Made by a program: the position numbers and the translations under genes
Shown here: piece by piece, positions 8,406 through 16,813 of the stretch
Position numbering within the stretch: the stretch's first letter is position 1
How the letters are laid out: every line of letters starts with the position of its first letter
Assembly: GCA_025612245.1 (NCBI GenBank)
Contig: JAAXKQ010000021.1
Coordinates: 1-64,000 of the forward strand
DNA: 64,000 bases
Origin: Ignavibacteria bacterium
Lineage (GTDB): Bacteria; Bacteroidota; Ignavibacteria; Ignavibacteriales; SURF-24
Direction: 5' to 3'
The notes under the pieces: generated by a model
Told to the model about the DNA's origin: nothing
Seen by the model: the letters and a program-made list of their open reading frames with translations, nothing else
Databases searched by the model: none

Positions 8406-10199
8406 ATGAAGGCACTTCAGTTTTCTTCAGTAATGTTTTTTTTGGTCGTCTTTTTTGGCTTTGCGTGTCCCGTCCTCTCTCAAAATACGGGAAGTAAAGC
8501 CCCTGCAATTGTTGTCATGGACCCGGGCAGGGACACAACCGTGACATTTTCTGCGCGTTTTGCTATTTCTGCCAATACTGTTCCCGGCAGCAAGGTTACA
8601 ATCAACGGCACCCCTTATAAGGTTTATCCTTCGGGAGTTTTTGCCGGACTTTTAACGCTTCAGATGGGCGAAAACCCTTTTACCATTACGGCTCTTACTC
8701 CTTCGGGACAGACACTCACCAAGACTTTTCTTATCATCAGGAAAAAGTCCATGGAGACCACTACAAGGGATTCACTCGTAATTGAAGACGCCATGATGGA
8801 ACCTTCGCGCGAATTGTGGCTTAACACGGGCGATGTTCTTAGACTCAGCTTCAAGGGTACTCCGGGCTGCAATGCATACTTTGGAGGTGGCAAGGGAGCC
8901 TGGCTGCCGATGGTTGAAGTCCCCGACTCGGAAACAAACGGTATAAAGGGCATCTACCACGGCCTCTATAAAATAAAACCCATGGAAGTGGTGCCCCCGA
9001 CTCTTGTAACCTTTAAGCTCGAGGACTCCACGGGGAAAAGCATTACCAAGGTTTCAAAGGCAAAGTTTGCCGTAATGTCAAATGAATTCCCTTTAATTGC
9101 AGTTACAAAAGGGGACCGTCCCTATCTTAACTTCGGTTTGGGCGAAGACCGCCTGGGCGGTGCAAAAATGGGCTTCTTAAATCCCGGCATTAAACTTAAA
9201 ATTGACGGCAAGGCTGGCAACCAGTACAGGGTAGCACTCAGCAGCAGCCTTGAGGCCTGGATCCCGGAGGACCAGTTGGATTTCATGCCGCAGGGCACAT
9301 ACCCGCCTTATTCACTGACCGGCTCATGGAGCGTTTACGGCGATAATAAATATGACTACGTAACGGTAGGTCTCAGTGAAAAGCTCCCTTATACCTCAAC
9401 CCAGGATCCAATAAACCACAGGCTGATTATTGACGTATACGGTGCTGTTGCAAATTCCAACTGGGTTACTCAACAGCTCTCGACAAAAGAGATTAAAAAT
9501 GTTTACTATGAGCAGCCTGAAAAGGACGTCTTCAGGATCATCATTGAGCTCAGCCATAAGCAGAGCTGGGGATACGGCATTAAATACAACGGCAATAACC
9601 TTGTAATTAAAGTAAAAAGACAGCCTGAAAAGCTTGACATCGGAAAACTGACTTTCGTACTCGATGCCGGACACGGAGGCTCAAGCCTGGGTGCCGTCGG
9701 CGGAACTGGCTCTCTGGAAAAGGAGATTAACCTTTCGACAGTGCTTCACCTGAAAGAGCTCCTTGAAGAGGAAGGTGCAACCGTAATTCTTACGCGTAAA
9801 GACGACAGCAACGTTCCCAATAGCGAAAGGGTTAAGACAGTCGTTAACTCGGGAGCCGATATTTTAATTAGCATTCATGCCAATGCACCCGGTTCCTCAT
9901 CAGACCCGACACAGATTAAGGGCATCAGCACTTATTACAAATATATAGGCTTCAGGCCCCTTTCAACTTTTGTTTACAACCAGGTCCTTAAAACAGGACT
10001 TCAGGCAAACGGCAACGTCGGTAGCTTCAACTTTACTCTTAATTCACCTACAGAACTGCCTAACGTTCTGGTTGAACAGGCTTTCATGACTAACCCCGAA
10101 GACGAAATGAAGCTGATGGATGACGGCTTCCGTAAAGAGCTGGCAAAGAAGATTGTAAAAGGCGTTGAAGATTTTCTGGAATACTGCGAAGAAAATTAA
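8406..10199 (+). CDS. N-acetylmuramoyl-L-alanine amidase (Amidase_3), secreted
   Basis: A zinc amidase that cleaves the bond between muramic acid and L-alanine in peptidoglycan. The catalytic domain is at about residues 415-595 and shows all expected zinc or catalytic residues: LDAGHGG (His near 421), SLEKEINLS (Glu near 439), ISIHANA (His near 491) and LVEQAFMTN (Glu near 556). An N-terminal signal peptide ends around VLSQ (residue 27). The long middle region has beta-rich segments resembling cell-wall-binding AMIN modules (about 310-410, for example HRLIIDVYGAVANSN). A good ribosome site (CGGAGA) precedes the ATG. It probably acts in the periplasm in cell separation or wall turnover. Confidence 0.92.
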   Translation: MKALQFSSVMFFLVVFFGFACPVLSQNTGSKAPAIVVMDPGRDTTVTFSARFAISANTVPGSKVTINGTPYKVYPSGVFAGLLTLQMGENPFTITALTPSGQTLTKTFLIIRKKSMETTTRDSLVIEDAMMEPSRELWLNTGDVLRLSFKGTPGCNAYFGGGKGAWLPMVEVPDSETNGIKGIYHGLYKIKPMEVVPPTLVTFKLEDSTGKSITKVSKAKFAVMSNEFPLIAVTKGDRPYLNFGLGEDRLGGAKMGFLNPGIKLKIDGKAGNQYRVALSSSLEAWIPEDQLDFMPQGTYPPYSLTGSWSVYGDNKYDYVTVGLSEKLPYTSTQDPINHRLIIDVYGAVANSNWVTQQLSTKEIKNVYYEQPEKDVFRIIIELSHKQSWGYGIKYNGNNLVIKVKRQPEKLDIGKLTFVLDAGHGGSSLGAVGGTGSLEKEINLSTVLHLKELLEEEGATVILTRKDDSNVPNSERVKTVVNSGADILISIHANAPGSSSDPTQIKGISTYYKYIGFRPLSTFVYNQVLKTGLQANGNVGSFNFTLNSPTELPNVLVEQAFMTNPEDEMKLMDDGFRKELAKKIVKGVEDFLEYCEEN

Positions 10200-10267
10200 G
10201 GATTTAGAGGTAAATTTTCCGTTAACTTTAACGATAATAGTAGCATATTATTTAATTTGGAGGATAT

Positions 10268-11560
10268 TTGTCCTTAAGGATACTTATTGGAGACAGAGAT
10301 AAAGATACCAGGAATATAATAAAACAGATAATTGACGATTCTTTCAAATGCAAGTTTACGGAAGTTGAGGAAGTAAGGGAATTCATAACGGCAGCTATAA
10401 ATCAGGAGTTTGATCTGGCTATTTTGGACTTGGATATACAGCCTCAGAATTACGAAAAGATAGTCAGTGTTGTAAGGTCGGTTCATTCGAATGATAAGCT
10501 GCCGCTGGTAATTTTAGCAAGCGTTCTGGACAAGGAAAAAATAATTGGGCTTTTGAAGCTTGGTATATCGGACATTATTCTGAAGCCCATTTACCCGAAT
10601 TCCGCTTCGGATAAAATTAAAAGTCTGTTGAAAGAAATTTCTGCCAGGAAAACTGCGGGCAGGGAAGGTGCGGAGCCTGAGGAAGACGATACGACTCAGG
10701 ATTCATCGGGGAAGGGAAAATTCCTTCTTGTCGATCACGACAGGACCTTCCGTACGCAGTTTACACGGCTCTTTGGCGAGAATTATGAAATAACAATTGC
10801 CGAGAACGGGCAGGACGGGTTAAAGCTTTTTGAACAGCTTCAGCCGGAGTACGTTTTTGTCGGCGAGCAGATTAAAGTTATAAATGAAAGAGCCCTGGTG
10901 CAGAAGATTAGAAGCGTACCGGGCGGCACGCAGGCAAAAATATACTTTCTCTCAACCGTCTTAAAATCAACTGCCATGAAGTCGAACCTCTTCAACGGTG
11001 TAGTGGAAAAGTCGCCTTCTGTTGAAACCTTCAACAAGGAGTTCCGCAAAGTGGTCTTTGGCGAAGAGATGAACCTGTTCCAGAAAGCCGGCAAAGTCTT
11101 AAGGGCAGAGCTGGGTCCCCAGCTTGGCAAGCTGGCCGCAGGGGAATTCAAGCAGGCAATTGGGATGGAAGCTGAGCTGATTCCGCAGAACAGCACCGTT
11201 AAAATTGCCAATGAGACGCTGGCTACAGTTGAACTGCTCGATGAAAAGAAAGAGGTATCTGTAACCGTAGGCTTATTCGGAAGCGCAAACGACATGCTCT
11301 TAATTGCAGAGAAGGTGACCGGTGAACCGGTACCGTTCAACAGTGCGGCAATTGAAGCAATTGGGGGAGTAGTAGCCTCGATAAGTGAACGGGTGAATAA
11401 CGTTCTTGGCGCAAGCGGCTTAAAGCTGCTGCCTCAGCCCTTCAAGGTAACCTCGCGACTGGAGAACAAGCTCAATTACGACTGGGACGTGGAAGTAGGA
11501 GTAAAAGGGCCGTCAAACGAGCTCTATAAGGTTGCCGCCTATTGTTCGAAGTACGTTTAG
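10268..11560 (+). CDS. Double receiver-domain protein with CheX-like C-terminus
   Basis: The first receiver (residues 2-120) keeps the phosphoacceptor aspartate (LAILDLDIQ). The second (about 150-260) starts with FLLVDHDRTF but has VFVGEQI where the aspartate should be, so it is probably not phosphorylated. The C-terminal 150 residues look like the CheX/chemotaxis-phosphatase fold (AAIEAIGGVVASISERVNNVLG); this part is an inference from style. The start is a TTG with GGAGG four bases upstream, and no ATG fits better. It may link chemotaxis signalling to the receptor gene at the start of the window. No partner kinase is adjacent. Confidence 0.8.
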   Translation: MSLRILIGDRDKDTRNIIKQIIDDSFKCKFTEVEEVREFITAAINQEFDLAILDLDIQPQNYEKIVSVVRSVHSNDKLPLVILASVLDKEKIIGLLKLGISDIILKPIYPNSASDKIKSLLKEISARKTAGREGAEPEEDDTTQDSSGKGKFLLVDHDRTFRTQFTRLFGENYEITIAENGQDGLKLFEQLQPEYVFVGEQIKVINERALVQKIRSVPGGTQAKIYFLSTVLKSTAMKSNLFNGVVEKSPSVETFNKEFRKVVFGEEMNLFQKAGKVLRAELGPQLGKLAAGEFKQAIGMEAELIPQNSTVKIANETLATVELLDEKKEVSVTVGLFGSANDMLLIAEKVTGEPVPFNSAAIEAIGGVVASISERVNNVLGASGLKLLPQPFKVTSRLENKLNYDWDVEVGVKGPSNELYKVAAYCSKYV

Positions 11561-11593
11561 CATAAAAAACATTGCTTAAGAACAAAAAGCTGG

Positions 11594-11624
11594 TTGACAA
11601 AGGGGTTAAACTTCTTTAAATTTG
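11594..11624 (+). promoter_or_regulatory. Promoter of the tRNA-Ala gene
   Basis: TTGACA at 11594-11599 is followed after 17 bases by TAAATTTG (11617-11624). The second box fits the Bacteroidota TAnnTTTG -7 element exactly. The tRNA begins 35 bases downstream. Confidence 0.65.
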
Positions 11625-11658
11625 TGATATGATTTAGCATTAACTAAATCCAAGACCC

Positions 11659-11782
<124 letters not shown>

Positions 11783-12325
11783 ACCTCTGAAAAAAACTGG
11801 ATTAAATTTGGATTACTTTGCCAAACTTTGACTGGTGATGATCTTACTTAGACTTCTTTTAACCGAATTCAAAGAGATTTCTTCGACGGTATTAAATTAG
11901 TTAAACGTTCTTGTACTGAAAGTGTCTGAGATACCTCCGTCCATTCACGCTATTCTCATTGTCTGAAGCGACCATAATTAGTTAAATAAAACCTTCAGAA
12001 TTCTCATTAGAACTGATTCAGCCCAAATTCTTTTCTCTGGGCCATACCTCTAAAACGCAGAAATTCTTTAACTTAGAAAATATGTATTTACTTGCGAACT
12101 ATTATTTAAGATCCCTCGTTTTCCTTCCTTCCTGACCACAAAACCTGCCTTTTTACCTGTAACAATGAAATACTTATTCCACAGGTTTATTAAAAAACTT
12201 TACCCCGCGAAAACGCGGTATTCCAGAGCGTGAAATCCTCGTAATTTGCCAATGGAAACAAATTATATGCAGTAATGATTTGGCAGGTTTTTGAAGAATT
12301 CACCAATTTGCAAATGGAAAATAAA
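11783..12325. other. AT-rich gene-free stretch inside the tRNA-Ala accessory region
   Basis: No ORF with a ribosome site is visible. The only structure I see is a small perfect hairpin CCGCG-AAAA-CGCGG near 12204-12218 and the first two copies of a 13-base motif, TTGCCAATGGAAA (12246) and TTGCAAATGGAAA (12308). A third, TTGCAAATGAAAA, occurs at 12427 in the structured leader. Confidence 0.5.
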
Positions 12326-12470
12326 AACCCGAAAAGTCTCAACTCTTTCATAAAGTTTCAACTCTTCGGGTTATAATATTGAAAACCAACTGGCTTGCCG
12401 TGTTGGTCTCCCCTTTGGGTTTTTAGTTGCAAATGAAAACTACAAAAGGGGAGTTTTAGAAGCAAGCCGT
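12326..12470 (+). ncRNA. Candidate structured RNA leader upstream of a 56-aa ORF
   Basis: Three pairings are stacked in 145 bases. AACCCGAA near 12326 pairs with TTCGGGTT near 12365-12372. GGCTTGC (12392-12398) pairs with GCAAGCC (12462-12468). Inside the latter, CTCCCCTTT (12408-12416) pairs with AAAGGGGAG (12445-12453), with a further TAGTT/AACTA pairing near the tip. A competing ACCAAC/GTTGGT hairpin (12385-12407) could form instead. The structure ends about 30 bases before the ORF's start. It could be a regulatory leader, a processing signal or a recombination site; I do not recognise the family. Confidence 0.45.
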
Positions 12471-12499
12471 AAATATCTTAAAAATAATACGGAGAGAAA

Positions 12500-12670
12500 A
12501 TGGGCAGATTAAACCCCCGTCCTGGATTCCATCTCGAGTTCAGGGCATATGTCACCGATAAGAACGGGAAGAGGCACTATGCATCCTACTATGGCCATAA
12601 GGCCTTTCCCATATGGGTCCCTGACGAAGAGAAAGAGACCTCCGAAGAGGATGAATCTTCGGTAGAATAA
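12500..12670 (+). CDS. Small charged protein of unknown function (56 aa)
   Basis: The frame starts with ATG at 12500 after GGAGAG and ends with TAA. The product begins MGRLNPRPGFHLEFRAYV, has an aromatic middle (HYASYYGHKAFPIWVP) and a very acidic tail (DEEKETSEEDESSVE). I do not recognise a family. It is followed by a decayed DNA methylase and preceded by a structured leader, all between the two tRNA-Ala repeats, so it probably belonged to the integrated element. The good ribosome site and the biased composition argue that it is real. Confidence 0.6.
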   Translation: MGRLNPRPGFHLEFRAYVTDKNGKRHYASYYGHKAFPIWVPDEEKETSEEDESSVE

Positions 12671-12928
12671 CCTATGGAAGGCTGCCTCAACGGGCGGCCT
12701 TTTTTAACAAATAACAAAATTATGTGCGCCCAAAATGTGACAACTCTGCCTATATCGAACCTATTACTCGATGGAAATATTTTTGGATGCTAAAAACAAG
12801 CTGCAGCAGAAGGATCATTTGAACGAAACAGAATGTGCATTTGACTTTCCATACAGAACCCAGTCTTCCCGGGTACTGGAAACTCCTGTGGTTCCTAGAT
12901 CCGGGCGCACGCGGAAACCAGTGGGTAG
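12671..12928. other. Degraded sequence upstream of the methylase remnant
   Basis: No frame is convincingly coding. Short open frames on both strands across 12815-13113 have no family character. In the methylase frame a TAG at 12926 blocks the reading, so this stretch may be decayed 5' sequence of the same gene. Confidence 0.4.
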
Positions 12929-13300
12929 TGGTTCACATTCCTGAAGCGCATGGAGTTGATCAACACATGCCTCAAGCGCGTGTGCATCGAATGCCTGTAT
13001 TTTCAGATGAAAATCAGGAAGTACGATACTCCGGACACGCTCTTTTACTGCGACCCGCCTTATGTCTCTGCAGAGAAATATTACGACGTTCCTTTTATGA
13101 TGGAAGACCATGAGCGTTTGGCCGGTCTCCTGAAGGGAATAAAAGGGAAGTTTGTATTAAGTTACTATGATCACCCCTTCATCCGGGAGCAGTACTCAGG
13201 ATACAGGATTTTAACAAAAGAGGTCTCGAAACATAGCTACGGGATGACGGTAAATTCCAAGGCAAAGGAGCGTCCCAAAGGGCAAGAATTGCTTATATAG
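12929..13300 (+). pseudogene. DNA adenine methylase (D12 class), C-terminal remnant
   Basis: The frame carries the D12-class catalytic motif DPPY (FYCDPPYVSAEKYYD) preceded by RKYDTPDTL and followed by family-typical KGKFVLSYYDHPFIREQY and SKAKERPKGQELLI. Family resemblance continues upstream (WFTFLKRMELINTCLKRV) only to a TAG at 12926. The N-terminal AdoMet-binding motif (FxGxG type) and most of the recognition region are missing. The ATG at 12950 lies inside the domain. It is therefore a 5'-truncated relic of an orphan or phage-borne N6-adenine methylase, consistent with erosion of an integrated element. Confidence 0.8.
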
Positions 13301-13332
13301 AATTATTAATAAATAAAGGCCCAACTGGGCCA

Positions 13333-14343
13333 TTATTTTACAAGAAAACTAGAAAATATATTTAATAAGATTGGTAAAACAATCAATGTTGGGAACCCAT
13401 AAGTAACAAACTTTATCCATATATTCCAAGCTTTCAATCTTTGTTTTCCCCTGCCTATTTCGATGGCAGTTCTAGGATAATAAAGTATTATTTGTAAAAT
13501 TAATGCAAGAATAATCATATATAGATAACTATTACTATTCTTGGCTTTGTAATTCTGAGAGCATTCTTTATAAATATCTTTATATTGATAACCCGTATTT
13601 AATGCTAAAATGTACTCGATAGCTTTCGGTTCATTATCTTTTGTAATACCATTTTCAACTATTTTTATAATTCTATTTTTAAGAGCTCCTTTATAAGCTT
13701 CATTTATGGAATCATTATTATTCAATAAATTCATACCCCAAATAATCATAAAAGTAATTAATGGAAGTCCAAAAATAGGTAGAATACGGCCGATATTGCA
13801 CCAATACGTAATTAACTTATTTACTTTTACTTTCTCTATCCAATTTATTATTTCATACTGAAATTCCTGAAATAACGGTAAGGGAGTTCTAAAATTTTTA
13901 TCTATTTCAATTTTCCCACGGGAATGCCTGTCCAGTTTGATAGCTATGTCAATATCTCCATTCACAATATTGATAGATATTTCATCAGGAATTTCATCCT
14001 TTGTGGCTGGATCTGTCAGGATATCCCTAAAATTCTTCCCAATTAATGATTTCTTAGAATGGAAGCGTACACTTACCTCTACTTCGTTTTTTGATTTTAG
14101 GTCCTCCATTTGATAAATATATTTGTCAATACTAGAATCATTAGGGGACGGAATTGAACCCTTAAATTTATTCACATTTTCCTTAATGTATTTTTCCCGT
14201 AAGGCTACAATCTGTTTTTCGGTGTACTCATTAAAAATTACTACATATTTCGATATGATTTCATCAAGCTTTTCTAAATGTTCAATGGAAATGAAGAATG
14301 GTCCAGTAAATTCTTTTTCGATAGGGAATATCAATTCTGCCAT
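13333..14343 (-). CDS. AT-rich membrane protein of unknown function (336 aa)
   Basis: An N-terminal soluble part of about 170 residues (FPIEKEFTGPFFISIEHL; charged, with predicted strands such as EVEVSVRFHSKKSL) is followed by a membrane segment near 182-205 (FGLPLITFMIIWGMNLL) and two more near 275-295 (YLYMIILALILQIILYY) and 310-330. AAGGAG lies 5 bases before the ATG. Its codon use is clearly more AT-rich than the flanking chromosomal genes, and it lies between the two tRNA-Ala repeats. Both facts suggest recent acquisition. I do not recognise a family; a membrane effector or abortive-infection role would be pure speculation. Confidence 0.75.
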   Translation of the reverse strand: MAELIFPIEKEFTGPFFISIEHLEKLDEIISKYVVIFNEYTEKQIVALREKYIKENVNKFKGSIPSPNDSSIDKYIYQMEDLKSKNEVEVSVRFHSKKSLIGKNFRDILTDPATKDEIPDEISINIVNGDIDIAIKLDRHSRGKIEIDKNFRTPLPLFQEFQYEIINWIEKVKVNKLITYWCNIGRILPIFGLPLITFMIIWGMNLLNNNDSINEAYKGALKNRIIKIVENGITKDNEPKAIEYILALNTGYQYKDIYKECSQNYKAKNSNSYLYMIILALILQIILYYPRTAIEIGRGKQRLKAWNIWIKFVTYGFPTLIVLPILLNIFSSFLVK

Positions 14344-14655
14344 GTTGTCTCCTTAATGAGAGTGATGCGAAACTCATAAAATATATTGCAACTAAATTTA
14401 AGCAGTGAAAAATGAAATAATTTGGGAAGGGTCTCTTATTATCAAACACTATAAAACAACATGTAAATTATTTATCTACTTAACCAAATGCAATACATCA
14501 TAAAACATAATGAGACTATATCTTGTGGCCTAATTATTCAATGTCGGGAAATCACACTGGGACAGTTTTGGGACAGTTCGTGCAAAATATCACACAAAAG
14601 CACAGAATGATTCTTTGTTTTTGCACGATTATGGCCCTGTAGGAGGCGGAATGCA
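14344..14655. other. Gene-free AT-rich boundary of the accessory region
   Basis: Nothing is convincingly coding. A short direct repeat GGGACAGTT occurs twice at about 14559-14579. The minus-strand frame that crosses the tRNA copy here is an antisense-tRNA artefact. Confidence 0.5.
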
Positions 14656-14752
14656 TGAATGGCATTCAAGAGGTCAGGAGTTCGATTCTCCTTAGCTCCA
14701 CAAAAAAGCTCGATTTTAATGCAAAATCGAGCTTTTTCCGTTTTAAATTTGA
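14656..14752 (+). repeat. Direct repeat copy 2 (partial tRNA-Ala 3' end + terminator), candidate attachment site
   Basis: This is a second copy of the tRNA-Ala segment from the anticodon arm to the terminator and beyond. The T-arm reads GTTCGATTC instead of GTTCGATCC, and the hairpin gains one base. There is no 5' half of a tRNA upstream, so it is not a functional tRNA. Together with 11687-11782 it brackets about 2.9 kb. Confidence 0.85.
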
Positions 14753-14916
14753 GCCCCCGGAAAAGATGGATAAAATATGGATATTTCTGCAATTGATCTG
14801 TTTTTCCTGCTAGTATTCAGTTCCAGTCTTTCTTTGTGTTTTTTATCTTTTTCACGGTAACACAGGTATAAATATCCGTCACGTTCTCTTATATATGCGA
14901 GTCGTCTTTTGGCCAT
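14743..14916 (-). pseudogene. Tyrosine recombinase (integrase) N-terminal remnant
   Basis: A 57-residue frame begins MAKRRLAYIRERDGYLYLCY and continues REKDKKHKERLELNTS. This matches the arm-type DNA-binding N-terminus of phage or ICE tyrosine recombinases (basic start, a strand with YLYLCYRE, then GKRHxExL-like sequence). After about residue 36 the resemblance stops and the frame runs into the terminator part of the tRNA-Ala repeat. No catalytic R-H-R-Y domain exists nearby. It is best read as an integrase deleted down to its first domain at the attachment site. Confidence 0.6.
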
Positions 14917-14978
14917 AATAATTTACTTATTTTATATAAATTTAAGACTTATGTTTCTTCTCCTTAATAAAGGTAGTG

Positions 14979-15983
14979 TTATAAATACTCTCTTAATAAA
15001 TCTAAGCAGCTCAATTCCGCTAAGGTTACAGTACTTTCGATAATGCGAACAGGATTTCCATCTTTTGTCCTGGTTAGTAACTTGCCTTTTATTCTGCTCA
15101 TTTCCCCATTTTTCAGACCTATGGCAGTGGCGTAAACTCTGGCAGTACTATTTATTGTTTCCGGCATCCCGAGCACTTCCAGGTTTTCAGGCGCAAAACC
15201 AAATCCGAGAAAGAAAATCCTTCTGGCCTTTGCAATTATATCTTTTATATTGCTTAATCCCAGATCCTTCCTCTCTTCGTGAATAGTCCGAATATTTTTT
15301 GTGCCCTGCTCAACTATAGGTAAATTATAGTCACGGCTATATCCCAGATAATTGAAATCTAACTCCTTATATTCATCTTGCCCTTTATTTTCATATTGTA
15401 AATCCAGGTCACCAATTTGACCATATACATGGAGAATCGGAATTTTTTTATATACTTCCGTGAGTTTTCCCCAGTCATTTTGGAAGTCAAAAGAGTTTGC
15501 AAGAAAAAGGTAAAGGCTGTATTCAAGTGACCTGTCGTAATTGAATGTAATAAAATGCACGTTATTTTGTGTAATCTCTGTCCACGTTTTAGAATCTCTG
15601 ATCGTATCGCTCATCCGGCCAAATATATAAGAGTACCAGTTTTCATTTTTACTCTCAGCCTCATTAGCTCTGCTTTTCTTTTCAGCTTTCAGTATCTCCA
15701 TTACTATTGCCATTTTCCCGAAGTTTGCAAACTCACCCCTTCTTGAAAGAAACAAATCAATCGAGGCATTGCCTGATAATCGGAAAGCATTTGCAAATAC
15801 TGAGCCTTCTTGCCTTTTTTTATTAGTTACAATGTCAGAGATAGGGCCATCGTTATAGTATAGTCTCGCATAGTCATTAGCAAAGTTCTTACATATTAAT
15901 GTGCGCAGCTGAGCGCCTGTGGGGAATCCATAGGGGAAACTTGCCCCTGCTCCCAAAATAAATACTGTCGGTTCTTTAATCAT
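14979..15983 (-). CDS. SIR2-like domain protein (putative NAD-binding defence protein)
   Basis: This 334-residue protein has the SIR2-like Rossmann fingerprint at its N-terminus (FILGAGASFPYGFPTG, residues 8-23). It also has the HFITFNYDRSLEY motif near 143-155, equivalent to the (T)xNYD of SIR2-like proteins, and ILHVYGQIG near 181-189 with the expected catalytic histidine. A late Rossmann strand IFFLGFGFAPENLEVLG follows near 260-276. SIR2-like domains of this type commonly act as NAD+ hydrolases in anti-phage systems; that role is an inference here. The gene starts 18 bases after the stop of a small lipoprotein gene and appears to be the last of a minus-strand cassette beside a tRNA integration site. 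Confidence 0.8.
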   Translation of the reverse strand: MIKEPTVFILGAGASFPYGFPTGAQLRTLICKNFANDYARLYYNDGPISDIVTNKKRQEGSVFANAFRLSGNASIDLFLSRRGEFANFGKMAIVMEILKAEKKSRANEAESKNENWYSYIFGRMSDTIRDSKTWTEITQNNVHFITFNYDRSLEYSLYLFLANSFDFQNDWGKLTEVYKKIPILHVYGQIGDLDLQYENKGQDEYKELDFNYLGYSRDYNLPIVEQGTKNIRTIHEERKDLGLSNIKDIIAKARRIFFLGFGFAPENLEVLGMPETINSTARVYATAIGLKNGEMSRIKGKLLTRTKDGNPVRIIESTVTLAELSCLDLLREYL

Positions 15984-16001
15984 ATCAATAAATAGGCCCT
16001 A

Positions 16002-16493
16002 TTATTTCTTCTTCCGGACATATGTCTTTTTGCCTTTGGAGTTTATGTAGTACTGGCCACCTCTCGGGCCGGTGAAGATCTCTCGGGATCCTGAAGAGAT
16101 TTGTGTATTCTCGCCTCCGTTATACCCCTGGTGCTGCCAGCAGTAGTCGCTTCCTTCCTTGGCATTCCTGCTGCACTGAGTCCCTTTCTTCGTTATGGCC
16201 TTGCATTGCGTGGATCCAGTAATGCCAGTGGTACCGGACTTTACGGTTTTACTTTTATTATCAGAAGACTGCAGCAGATTGGCATTGGAATTCAAGTTGC
16301 TCTGGGAACCAAGTCTCGTCGAAAGATCCTCGAGAAGGCTCTTGTTAGCTTGGCTTTCCTCGGCCAGCTGATCTAGCTTGCCATTTAGCTCGGTTACCTG
16401 ACTCTTGAGGCGGGCCACCTGTTCGGTTGATGCACAGCCGAAATGAAACAAGGAGACTGCCAGTAAAAGTGAAAAAAATATAATCCTTTTCAT
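16002..16493 (-). CDS. Small lipoprotein with coiled coil, Cys/His motif and basic adaptor tail
   Basis: A lipoprotein signal (LFHFGCAS, Cys 20) is followed by a coiled coil at about 25-65 (VARLKSQVTELNGKLDQLAE). Next comes a compact Cys/His module CKAITKKGTQCSRNAKEGSD-YCWQH (DUF5763-like), and then a basic Gly-rich tail GPRGGQYYINSKGKKTYV of the type called PBCV-specific basic adaptor. Similar tails occur at the ends of viral and bacterial proteins and may bind carbohydrate or nucleic acid; the function is unproven. It starts 12 bases after the preceding small lipoprotein gene and ends 18 bases before the SIR2-like gene, so the three probably form an operon. Confidence 0.8.
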   Translation of the reverse strand: MKRIIFFSLLLAVSLFHFGCASTEQVARLKSQVTELNGKLDQLAEESQANKSLLEDLSTRLGSQSNLNSNANLLQSSDNKSKTVKSGTTGITGSTQCKAITKKGTQCSRNAKEGSDYCWQHQGYNGGENTQISSGSREIFTGPRGGQYYINSKGKKTYVRKKK

Positions 16494-16505
16494 TTTTCCC
16501 CACTT

Positions 16506-16718
16506 TTATTTATAGGTCCAGTATTTCACGCCGCCGTGATGAGAGCATGCTCCGGATCCGGTTGCAGAAGTAGTTGAGCCGTCATTACAAACGGCACCAA
16601 TTCTCGTTCCTGAGTTTCCGGATGAACTTTCGGACTGTACCGGATTACTATCAGATGAATCGAAACAATCTGTAGACAAAAAGCCAAACATAAGAATTAG
16701 TAAGAGCCACCGTTTCAA
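16506..16718 (-). CDS. Small lipoprotein-like protein with DUF3761-type motif (70 aa)
   Basis: The start is a TTG with AGGAGG four bases upstream. The N-terminus is a signal peptide with possible lipobox (MFGFLSTDC), followed by a Ser-rich linker and then GAVCNDGSTTSATGSGACSH and HGGVKYW, the DUF3761-type pattern (CxDG...S...GACSHHGGV). Such modules occur in exported proteins of phages and bacteria and have no known reaction. It is the first gene of the three-gene SIR2 cassette. Confidence 0.75.
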   Translation of the reverse strand: MKRWLLLILMFGFLSTDCFDSSDSNPVQSESSSGNSGTRIGAVCNDGSTTSATGSGACSHHGGVKYWTYK

Positions 16719-16813
16719 AGAACCTCCTATTTATTTTGGGGGAAGTAGTCAGATTTCTCCAATTAGAATTTCCAGAACTCATCTATTTAATAATTCATAG
16801 ACAATTGTTCTGA

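Noticed and set aside
12815-13113. Overlapping frames on both strands at the methylase relic
   Set aside because: Neither has family character; the methylase frame explains the same bases with DPPY and flanking conserved sequence.
14344-14655. C-terminal half of the integrase on the other side of the tRNA repeat
   Set aside because: No frame shows the R...HxxR...Y catalytic motifs.
14538-14792. Minus-strand frame of 84 codons containing GAKENRTPDLLNA
   Set aside because: This is the familiar artefact of translating the antisense of a tRNA 3' end; it crosses the second tRNA-Ala repeat and has no ribosome site.
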